From the NCBI RefSeq assembly GCF_014207705.1, contig NZ_JACHIU010000001.1, positions 2,720,501 to 2,784,500 on the forward strand: 64,000 bases of DNA, read 5' to 3'. Positions within the stretch are counted from its first letter, which is position 1; each line of letters opens with the position of its first letter. Shown here piece after piece: positions 57,541 through 64,000 of this stretch. Source of the stretch: Sphaerisporangium rubeum (GTDB lineage Bacteria; Actinomycetota; Actinomycetes; Streptosporangiales; Streptosporangiaceae). A model generated the notes under the pieces. That model saw nothing but the letters and a program-made list of their open reading frames with translations. It had not been told where the DNA came from and did not search any database. A program made the translations under genes and the position numbers.

Positions 57541-58575
57541 TCAGCGCCTTTCACGGATCTTCGAGGGATGGTCGGCCAGGACGGCGGGATAGACGCGCAC
57601 CTTCTGGGCCAGCCCGATGAGCGCCAGCGCGCCGGCGACCGCGACGACGGTCACGGCCACCGCCGGGGGCCGGTGCAGCACGATCAGCAGGCCGAGCACG
57701 CCGGTCATGGCGGAGACGCCGGCCAGGGTGACCGCGGTGAGCCGGGTGCCGAGCCCGAGGCGGCGCAGGCGGTGCGACAGGTGGTCGGTTCCCCCGCTCA
57801 GCAGCGGCCGGCCGGCCCGTCTGCGGGACACCAGGACGACGCCGGTGTCGACGACCGCGACGAAGGTGAACAGGACCAGCCCCGCGATCCCGGTCGCGGC
57901 GCTGGACCCCGTCACCAGCAGGGCGGCCGAGGACGCCAGGACGAAGCCGATGAACAGCGAGCCCGCGTCCCCCATGAACACCTTCGCCGGAGCCCAGTTG
58001 TGCCGCAGGAACCCGAGACTGGCCAGGCTGAGCGACAGCAGGAGCAGTCCCAGCCCGGGCTCCGACCGCAGGGACGCGGTCAGCCCCAGCACCGCGGCGC
58101 TCACCGCGGCCACCGCGCCGAGCGCTCCGTCCATGTTGTCGAGCAGGTTGTGGGAGTTGCCGATCACGACGATCCACGCCGCGGTGGCCGGGCCGTCCAC
58201 CCATCCGCCGGTGAAGGGAACCTCGACCCCGCTCAGCACGACTGCGCCGGCCGCCAGCGTCTCCACGGCCAGCCGCACGCGCAGGGACAACGGCGACAGG
58301 TCGTCGATCAGGCCGAGCACGGCGACCGCGACGCCGGCCATGACGATCACGACGCAGCGGCGCTCCTGGAAGTCCGGCAGCAACATCACCGGCACGATGG
58401 TGCCGAGCACGATGGCCACGCCTCCGAGGTACGGGACGGGACGGGAATGGGCCTTGTGGCCGCCGGGACGGTCGGTGATGCCCCAGGCCAGGGCCAGCCG
58501 GGTGAGCACCGTCGTGGCGCCGCTCGACAGCAGGAAGCAGGACACGGCCGCGAGCAGCAAGGTGATGCCGTTCAC
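57541..58575 (-). CDS. Polyprenyl-phosphate sugar-1-phosphate transferase (WecA/MraY family)
   Basis: A 344-residue integral membrane enzyme that starts lipid-linked polymer assembly by transferring a (GlcNAc-type) sugar-1-phosphate to undecaprenyl or decaprenyl phosphate. The conserved acidic motifs are seen: GLIDDLSPLSLRVRL (DD, substrate and Mg), NSHNLLDNMDGALGAV (catalytic Asp region), FMGDAGSLFIGFVLA, and the cytoplasmic HLSHRLRRLGLG basic loop. About ten membrane helices. GTG 58575 overlaps the stop of the epimerase gene (GTGA), so the two are coupled. It heads or feeds the exopolysaccharide pathway encoded here. Confidence 0.93.
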   Translation of the reverse strand: MNGITLLLAAVSCFLLSSGATTVLTRLALAWGITDRPGGHKAHSRPVPYLGGVAIVLGTIVPVMLLPDFQERRCVVIVMAGVAVAVLGLIDDLSPLSLRVRLAVETLAAGAVVLSGVEVPFTGGWVDGPATAAWIVVIGNSHNLLDNMDGALGAVAAVSAAVLGLTASLRSEPGLGLLLLSLSLASLGFLRHNWAPAKVFMGDAGSLFIGFVLASSAALLVTGSSAATGIAGLVLFTFVAVVDTGVVLVSRRRAGRPLLSGGTDHLSHRLRRLGLGTRLTAVTLAGVSAMTGVLGLLIVLHRPPAVAVTVVAVAGALALIGLAQKVRVYPAVLADHPSKIRERR

Positions 58576-59567
58576 CGCCGCAACGCAGCCAGTTCGGCGC
58601 GGGCCTCCGCGATCGTCTGGATCAGCACGTCCTCCAGGGTCAGCCGCGGCTCCCACCCCGTCAGCGCGCGAAGCCTGGCCGTGTCGGGGACCCTGCGCAC
58701 CATGTCCTCGAACCCCGGTTCGTACGCGTCGTGGTAGGGGATCATCTCCACCGCCGAGGTGGAGCCGGTGTACTCGATGACGAGCTTGGCCAGTTCCAGG
58801 ATGCTCACCTCGCGTGGGGAGCCGACGTTGAAGGTCTGGCCCACCGCGCCGTCGTGGTCCAGCAGCCGCATCAGGGCGTCCACCACGTCGGCGACGTGCG
58901 TGAAACAGCGCGTCTGGGTGCCGTCGCCATAGACGGTGAGCGGGAGGCCGGCGACCGCCTGCCGCACCAGACGAGGGAGGACCATCCCATAGGCGGGGCT
59001 CTGCCGGGGACCGACCGTGTTGAACAGCCGCACGATGATGGTCGGCAGGCCGCGTTCCCGGTGGTAGGCGTTGGTGAGGATCTCGTCGACGGCCTTGGCC
59101 GTGCTGTAGGCCCACCGCACCACCGAGGGTGTGCCGAGGATGCGTTCGGCGTCCTCGCGCAGCGGGCTGGTGGAGTTCTTGCCGTAGATCTCGCTGGTGC
59201 TGGCCACCAGGATCTTCTTGCGGTAGCGGTGAGCGGACTCGATCACGATCTCAGAACCGCGGATGTTGGTGGTGAGCGACTTCAGCGGTTCCTCGATGAT
59301 CAGCTTGACCCCCACGGCCGCGGCCAGGTGCACCACGACGTCGCACCGGTGGACCAGCTCGTCCACGACCAGTTCGTCCAGCACCGACCCCTGCACGAAA
59401 CGCAGACGCGGATCGGCGACGACGTGGGCCAGATTCGCCAGGCGGCCGGTGGAGAGGTTGTCGAGAACCGTTACGAAAGCACCATCGCCGAGCAGAGCGT
59501 CGATGAGATGTGAGCCAATGAACCCGCTTCCGCCGGTGATCAGGAAATGCATGCCTTTTGCAGTCAA
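58572..59567 (-). CDS. NAD-dependent nucleotide-sugar epimerase/dehydratase
   Basis: A 331-residue extended short-chain dehydrogenase. TTG 59567 is chosen because GAGGAG lies 5 bases upstream; the ATG at 59552 (MHFLITGGSGFIG) lacks a site. Motifs: Rossmann ITGGSGFIGSHLIDALLG, DNLSTGRL, HLAAAVGVKLIIEEP, catalytic YxxxK in WAYSTAKAVDEIL, and GPRQSPAYGMVLPRLVRQ. The pattern is that of UDP-sugar 4-epimerases/dehydratases; the exact sugar is not assigned. Cytoplasmic, supplying a sugar nucleotide for the polymer made by the neighbouring enzymes. Divergent from the second epimerase with a 500-base gap. Confidence 0.9.
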   Translation of the reverse strand: MTAKGMHFLITGGSGFIGSHLIDALLGDGAFVTVLDNLSTGRLANLAHVVADPRLRFVQGSVLDELVVDELVHRCDVVVHLAAAVGVKLIIEEPLKSLTTNIRGSEIVIESAHRYRKKILVASTSEIYGKNSTSPLREDAERILGTPSVVRWAYSTAKAVDEILTNAYHRERGLPTIIVRLFNTVGPRQSPAYGMVLPRLVRQAVAGLPLTVYGDGTQTRCFTHVADVVDALMRLLDHDGAVGQTFNVGSPREVSILELAKLVIEYTGSTSAVEMIPYHDAYEPGFEDMVRRVPDTARLRALTGWEPRLTLEDVLIQTIAEARAELAALRR

Positions 59568-60075
59568 GATGGCTCCTCTGTCGGACACCCGGTCGACGTG
59601 TCGCATTTAGGGAACAGCGGAACGTTATAGATGGCGCATTGGCGCCGGGCCGCAGCCGTCCGCCGTCTTGCGTATATTTGGCGGGCATTTTCAGCGCCGC
59701 TTGCCGAGCGAAACCCTTTGTTCGCGCATAGTCGGAAAAGGACGTGTTTTCGCCGGTCCTCGCGGGTTGGCGCCATGTCGTCCAACCTCGACCTGGACAC
59801 GACGTCATCCCGGCCCCTGCTCACCGCAGGCCGTGACCTCGGTCGAAAAGGGTTCAGTGGAATTGTCGGTCCAGGCAAAGCCCGGTTCATATGGCCGATC
59901 GGATCCGTGTCCTTTCCGCAGTATTCCGGCCGTCCCCGGTAGCGTCCTGCGCCATGAACCTTTTCGACCTCCCTGAAAGCCCTCGCGCGCGGAGGCGGTG
60001 CGCGGGCATGGCGGCGATGTGCCGGGGCCGGTCCAAAAGGCGCGACCAATGTGCGTCATCGGCGGGGGGGCAGGC
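59568..60075. other. Divergent region between the two epimerase genes
   Basis: About 500 bases without a credible gene. It is less GC-rich than its flanks between 59600 and 59780. A TATAAC box (59624-59629, minus strand), about 57 bases upstream of the 59567 start, is a possible -10 for the leftward operon. No clear -35 or dyad was found. Confidence 0.4.
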
Positions 60076-61017
60076 GTGAAGGTCTTGGTGACCGGGGGAG
60101 CGGGCTTCATCGGCTCGAACCTGTGCCAGGCGCTCGGCGCGCACCCGCGGTTCGACCGGGTGATGGCCCTGGACGACCTCAGCTCGGGGTCGATGGACAA
60201 CCTGCGCGGCACCGGCGCCGAGCTGGTCATCGGGAGCATCCTCGACCGGAAGACGGTCGCCAAACTGGTCGCCGAGGCCGACGCCGTCGTCCATCTGGCC
60301 GCGCGGCCGTCCGTCGCCCGTTCCATCGCGGCGCCGCTGGACAGCCACGAGGTCAACGCCACCGGGACGCTGTGCGTCCTTGAGGCCTGCCGCGCCTCCG
60401 GCGCACCGGTGATCGTCGCCTCGTCCTCCTCGGTGTACGGCGCGGCCCCGGCGGACGTGAAGGACGAGACCGTGCCCACCGTGCCCATCAGCCCCTACGG
60501 CGCCGGCAAACTGGCCGCCGAAGCCTACGCGCTGGCCTACGGCGCCGCTTTCGGCGTTCCGGCGCTGGTCTTCCGCTTCTTCAACGTCTACGGACCCGGG
60601 CAGCCCGCCGGCCACGCCTACGCCGCCGTGGTCCCGGCGTTCATCGCCGCCGCTCTGCGCGGAGAGCCCCTGCGGGTCCACGGCGACGGCGGCCAGTCAC
60701 GCGACTTCACCTACGTGGGCACCGTCGTGGAGGTCATCGTGGACACCCTGCTCCGGGGGCTGGTCTCCCCCGCGCCGGTCAACCTCGCCTACGGGACCAG
60801 CACCACGGTCATCGAACTGGCCCACCTGGTCGGCCGGCTGGCCGGCCGTCCCGTAGAGGTCGTGCACGAGCCCGCGCGCACCGGCGACATCCGGCACTCC
60901 CAGGGCTGCGACCGCAGGCTGCGGGAGCTGTTCCCCGACCTCACGCCGGTCCCGTTGGCGACCGGTCTGCGGCACACGCTGGACTGGTTCACGGAGAGCG
61001 GTCGCCTTGCCGGCTGA
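60076..61017 (+). CDS. NAD-dependent UDP-glucose 4-epimerase-like protein
   Basis: A 313-residue extended SDR enzyme. GTG 60076 gives the family start MKVLVTGGAGFIGSNLCQAL; ATG 60049, with AAAAGG 8 bases upstream, would add nine residues. Motifs: Rossmann loop as above, ALDDLSSGSMDNL, VVHLAARPSVARSI, catalytic VYGAAPADVKDE then SPYGAGKLAAEAY (YxxxK), FRFFNVYGPGQPAGHAYAAV and HGDGGQSRDFTYVGTVV. Typical of WbpP/GalE-type epimerases making UDP-galactose or N-acetyl derivatives. Its stop overlaps the start of the polymerase gene by 11 bases, so it begins a rightward operon. Confidence 0.92.
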   Translation: MKVLVTGGAGFIGSNLCQALGAHPRFDRVMALDDLSSGSMDNLRGTGAELVIGSILDRKTVAKLVAEADAVVHLAARPSVARSIAAPLDSHEVNATGTLCVLEACRASGAPVIVASSSSVYGAAPADVKDETVPTVPISPYGAGKLAAEAYALAYGAAFGVPALVFRFFNVYGPGQPAGHAYAAVVPAFIAAALRGEPLRVHGDGGQSRDFTYVGTVVEVIVDTLLRGLVSPAPVNLAYGTSTTVIELAHLVGRLAGRPVEVVHEPARTGDIRHSQGCDRRLRELFPDLTPVPLATGLRHTLDWFTESGRLAG

Positions 61018-62443
61018 CCCGCTCGTCCGGCTCGGTCGGGCGGTGGGTCCGCGATCGGTGAGCCGGCTCGGCACGGCGGACATCCTTCAGGCGTCGTTGT
61101 GCGTGGCGCTCACGGGGGCCGCGTTGATCGTGTTCGCCGGCCACGAGCGGCTGCTGGTCGCCCTTCCGTACATCGCCTATGCGGTGCTGGCGTTCGCCTC
61201 CCCGCGCGCGGCGAGCGTGGCGCTCATCCCGATCGGCCTGCTGGTGCCGATGGTGCTGGAACTGGGTTTCGGCGGCGACCTGGTGTACGTCGAGCTCACC
61301 GCGGCGGCGGTCACCGGGTGTGTGATCGTGCTGGCCGTCGCCGTGGGTGCCCGCGCGCTGCTGGGCGGGCTCAGGCCGACCGTCGAACACCTGCCGATCG
61401 CCGCACTGGCGGTCATCGTGCTGGCCGGCTATTTCGCTCCCCCCGTCGCCGTCGCCGCGCAGTTCTCCCTGCGCTACGCCGGCGGACGCCACTTCCCCGG
61501 TCTGGTCGTCTGCCTGCTGATGCTCGCCGTGGTCGTGATGGTCAGGCCGCGGCCCGTGGTCGTCGTCCACGCCTTCGTCTGGAGCGCGGTCGCCGTGGCG
61601 CTGTTCGCGCTCGCCTGCGGTTACCAGAGCGGCGAGCGGCTGCGCACCCTCACCTACCTGTCCACCTGCCTGGGTGTCGTCGACGGACCGGCCGTGGTGG
61701 CGTGCCTGGCCCTGGCGCGTACCCGCCGCGCCGTGCGCTGGCTGGTGCCCGCCGCCGTGTGCCTGGCCTGCGTGGTGGCCTCCGAGTCGCGGTCGGGGGT
61801 GCTCGCTGTGGTGGTCGGCGCCGTTTTCGTCCTCGTGACCGGCCGTCCGCCGGTGGTGCGCCTCGCCGTCCTGGCCGCGCCGGCCCTGGTCGCCGTCGCC
61901 TCGGTGAGCTGGGGCGTGGGGTTTGGCGAGCTGCTGACGCCTTGGCGCAACGAGGCGAGCATCATCTCCAGTGACGTTCAACGCTGGGAGGTGCTGGACT
62001 TCTCCCTGCGGCTCATCGTCGAGCACCCGCTTCGCGGCGTCGGGTACGGCAATCTCGTCCAGCTCATCGATTACGCCCCGAGATCCGGGGAGCGCAGCGG
62101 CGCGCACAACGACTACCTGCGCGTCGCCGCCGAGAACGGCATCCCGGCGCTGGTGCTGCTCCTGGTCATCCTGCTGCGCGGGGTGCGGCCGCGCAGAGCG
62201 GGCGACGCGGGTGTCGTGCGCGCGGTGGTCGTCTCGTCCATGGCGTGGATCGGCACCGACCTGATGCTGCCGCACCCCGCCTGGTCGTCGTACCTCTGGG
62301 TCTGCCTGGCCTGCCTGCTGGCCATGCGCACCCATCGCGGCGAATCACCCGCCGCCGTCGAATGTCGTGAACCTCGCGGTTCGCCGGCCGGGCGGCCGGT
62401 GAACCGGAGCTCTCTGTCCGTTCCGGCCGCGGCCGTGGAGTGA
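61007..62443 (+). CDS. O-antigen ligase/polymerase-like (Wzy/WaaL) membrane protein
   Basis: A 478-residue integral membrane protein with about 11-12 helices. TTG 61007 follows GGAGAG by 8 bases and overlaps the epimerase gene. The O-antigen ligase family block is present near the C terminus: EHPLRGVGYGNLVQLIDYAP then GERSGAHNDYLRVAAENGIPALV, with the conserved His in AHNDYLR. It also has LRYAGGRHFPGLV and ACVVASESRSGVLAVV, usual for this family. It should join repeat units to a growing polymer on the outer face of the membrane (family knowledge). The last 30 residues are polar. Confidence 0.88.
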   Translation: MPADPLVRLGRAVGPRSVSRLGTADILQASLCVALTGAALIVFAGHERLLVALPYIAYAVLAFASPRAASVALIPIGLLVPMVLELGFGGDLVYVELTAAAVTGCVIVLAVAVGARALLGGLRPTVEHLPIAALAVIVLAGYFAPPVAVAAQFSLRYAGGRHFPGLVVCLLMLAVVVMVRPRPVVVVHAFVWSAVAVALFALACGYQSGERLRTLTYLSTCLGVVDGPAVVACLALARTRRAVRWLVPAAVCLACVVASESRSGVLAVVVGAVFVLVTGRPPVVRLAVLAAPALVAVASVSWGVGFGELLTPWRNEASIISSDVQRWEVLDFSLRLIVEHPLRGVGYGNLVQLIDYAPRSGERSGAHNDYLRVAAENGIPALVLLLVILLRGVRPRRAGDAGVVRAVVVSSMAWIGTDLMLPHPAWSSYLWVCLACLLAMRTHRGESPAAVECREPRGSPAGRPVNRSSLSVPAAAVE

Positions 62444-62455
62444 GGTAGGGATCGG

Positions 62456-63655
62456 ATGCGATCGCAAGACAGGATCCGGGTGATGCGGATCATCGCCCGG
62501 ATGAACGTCGGGGGACCCGCACGGCAGGTGTCCGCCCTGTGCCGGCACCTCGACCCGGCCCGCTTCGAACAGCGGCTCTACGTGGGCCAGGTGCAGGAGG
62601 GCGAGGCCGACTTCCTCGATCTGTGCGAGTCCGACCTGGACGCACGCGTGGTGCCGGGGCTCGGCCGGTCGGTCAGCCCGCTGGACGACCTCGGGGCGCT
62701 CACCGGGCTGGTGGCGGAGATGCGCCGGTTCCGGCCGCACATCGTGCACACCCATACCGCCAAGGCCGGCGCGCTGGGGCGCGCGGCGGCGATCCTCACC
62801 CGCCGCCCCGCGATCGTCCACACCTTCCACGGGCACCTGCTGAACGGGTATTTCTCGCCGGCCACGACCCGGCTCGTCGCCGGGCTGGAGCGGGTGCTCG
62901 CCCGGCGGTCGGAGCGGCTGCTCTCCGTGGGAGCCCGGGTCCGCGACGACCTGCTCGCTCACCGCGTCGGCCGTCCTGGCCAGTACGTCGTCATGCCCCC
63001 GGGCACCGGTGTCGGCGACGTCCCCGAGCGCGCCGTCGCCCGGCGGCGGCTCGGCCTGCCGCCGGACGTGCCGGTCGTCGCCTACGTGGGCCGGGTCACC
63101 GCCATCAAACGTCCCGACCGCTTCCTGGAGGTGGTGCGAGCGGTCCGCGCCGTCCGCGGCGACGTCCGCTTTCTCGTCTGCGGCTCGGGGGAGCTGAGCG
63201 GTCTGCTGGCCGACGCGGCACGCGAGCTCGGCGGAGCGCTGCGGATCCTCGGCTGGCGGGCGGAGGTCGGTGAGGTCTATGCCGCCTGCGACCTGGTGCT
63301 GCTCACCTCCGACAACGAGGGCATGCCCCTGTCGCTCATCGAGGCCGGCATGGCCGGGGTGCCGGCCGTGGCGACCCGGGTGGGCAGCGTGGCGGAGGTC
63401 GTCGAGCACGAGGTGACCGGGCTGCTCGCCGCCACGGACGTCGAGGAACTCAGCGCCTGCGTGCTCCGGCTCCTGGCGGACGAGCCGCTGCGCCGGTCCA
63501 TGGCGGAGGCGGCCCGCCGCAGGACCACCCGGCTGTTCGGCGCGGCCCGCCTGGTGGCCGACACCGAGGCCGTCTACACCGAGATCGCGCGGGCCCACGG
63601 CTGGGAGCCCGCCGGCCCGGCCGCCGCGTCGCACGCGCGAGCCGAGGGGGGATGA
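62456..63655 (+). CDS. GT4 family glycosyltransferase
   Basis: A 399-residue GT-B fold enzyme. It starts with a nucleotide-sugar/acceptor domain, VMRIIARMNVGGPARQVSAL, HIVHTHTAKAGALGRAAAIL and HTFHGHLLNGYFSP, and has the GT4 C-terminal signatures VAYVGRVTAIKRPDRFLEVV (KRPD with the conserved Lys-Arg) and VLLTSDNEGMPLSLIEAGMA (the EX7E motif, E...GMPLSLIEA). The sugar donor is unknown. ATG 62456 lies 12 bases after the polymerase stop, with GAGG about 13 bases upstream, so it is in the same operon. Cytoplasmic, acts on the lipid-linked repeat unit. Confidence 0.93.
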   Translation: MRSQDRIRVMRIIARMNVGGPARQVSALCRHLDPARFEQRLYVGQVQEGEADFLDLCESDLDARVVPGLGRSVSPLDDLGALTGLVAEMRRFRPHIVHTHTAKAGALGRAAAILTRRPAIVHTFHGHLLNGYFSPATTRLVAGLERVLARRSERLLSVGARVRDDLLAHRVGRPGQYVVMPPGTGVGDVPERAVARRRLGLPPDVPVVAYVGRVTAIKRPDRFLEVVRAVRAVRGDVRFLVCGSGELSGLLADAARELGGALRILGWRAEVGEVYAACDLVLLTSDNEGMPLSLIEAGMAGVPAVATRVGSVAEVVEHEVTGLLAATDVEELSACVLRLLADEPLRRSMAEAARRRTTRLFGAARLVADTEAVYTEIARAHGWEPAGPAAASHARAEGG

Positions 63656-63658
63656 CCG

Positions 63659-64000
63659 GTGACGAGCGGGTGGGGTACGGCGGCGCTCGGCACCCTGCTG
63701 GCGCGGGCCGCCACCCTGGCGATGACCATGGGCAGCGGCGTGATCCTCGCCAGGGAGCTCGCTCCTTCCGGCCGGGGCACGTACTACGTCCTGCTGTCGG
63801 TCGCGATCAGCTCGTACTTCCTCGGCAACCTGTCGGTGGACCAGGCGATGGTGTCACGCTGGCAGCGGCAGGCCGAGCGTCCCGCGCTGCGCGCCAACTG
63901 CCTCCTGCTCGGCCCCGTGCTCGGCACGGCGGCCGCGCTCGTCGCGGCCGCCGCGGCGGTGGCCATGGGGGACCGCGCGAGCCTGAGGGAGCCGCTCCTG
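63659..64000 (+). CDS. Polysaccharide flippase-like membrane protein, 3' end missing
   Basis: The first 114 codons of a gene that runs off the right edge. GTG 63659 has GAGGGGGG 8 bases upstream and lies 3 bases after the glycosyltransferase stop. The N terminus looks like Wzx/oligosaccharide flippases of the MOP superfamily: TLLARAATLAMTMGSGVILARE, the LARELAPSGRGTYYVLLSVA segment and three membrane helices before the cut. It would move the lipid-linked unit across the membrane for the polymerase upstream. It starts with GTGACGAGC, the same opening as aroK and aroB. Confidence 0.8.
   Translation, partial: MTSGWGTAALGTLLARAATLAMTMGSGVILARELAPSGRGTYYVLLSVAISSYFLGNLSVDQAMVSRWQRQAERPALRANCLLLGPVLGTAAALVAAAAAVAMGDRASLREPLL

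Overview
The window is very GC-rich with strong third-position G/C bias and many GTG and TTG starts. It carries an aerobic actinobacterial gene set: cydAB, MsiK-type ABC ATPase, LacI and TetR regulators, WXG100-like and DUF6571-like proteins, and an LPxTG-type surface protein. I infer a filamentous actinomycete, probably Streptosporangiales; no rRNA or tRNA gene is present to settle this.

Layout. 1-13.1 kb is mainly metabolic: the 3' part of a molybdenum hydroxylase large subunit, a secreted I36-type inhibitor, cydAB (minus strand) facing a CRP-family regulator operon that includes a cyclase-like protein, a CoxG-like protein, an unknown gene, and hyuAB. 13.2-21 kb is an accessory stretch: a CAP protein, an anti-sigma-type ATPase, a membrane protein, an HTH/TPR regulator, and a lower-GC island with a WXG100-like gene, a lipoprotein and a large frameshifted DUF6571-like gene. 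21.4-23.6 kb encodes two coupled MEDS-domain sensors and a 51-residue basic protein. 23.7-33.3 kb is catabolic: CaiB-type CoA transferase with a fused carboxyltransferase, two unknown genes, nitrilase, DUF418 protein, aminotransferase, a CopG/Doc-like pair, carbamate kinase with a barbiturase/cyanurate-hydrolase relative. 34.9-39.9 kb is the shikimate block: SseB-like protein, prepilin peptidase, aroC-aroK-aroB-aroQ. 39.9-53 kb holds a DinG-type helicase, a Pro/Tyr-rich protein, an antiporter, small membrane proteins, a ferritin-like oxidase with TetR, a transglycosylase, LacI and msiK. 52.8-64 kb is cell surface and exopolysaccharide: FN3-LPFTG protein, DUF4012 protein, phosphatase/tyrosine-kinase pair, lipid-linked sugar transferase, two epimerases, a polymerase/ligase, a glycosyltransferase, and a flippase cut by the right edge.

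The most unusual signal is at three operon junctions (hyuA/hyuB, aroC/aroK, aroK/aroB). Each carries decayed tandem duplications of the gene-gene boundary. Every duplicate leaves a 21-27 codon mini-ORF made from the start of the downstream gene joined to the end of the upstream gene. Each mini-ORF starts on the upstream stop (GTGA) and stops on the downstream start (GTGA or ATGA), so an unbroken chain of stop/start overlaps is kept. A second genome-wide theme is leaderless starts: eleven genes have a TANNNT box 6-8 bases before an ATG or GTG.
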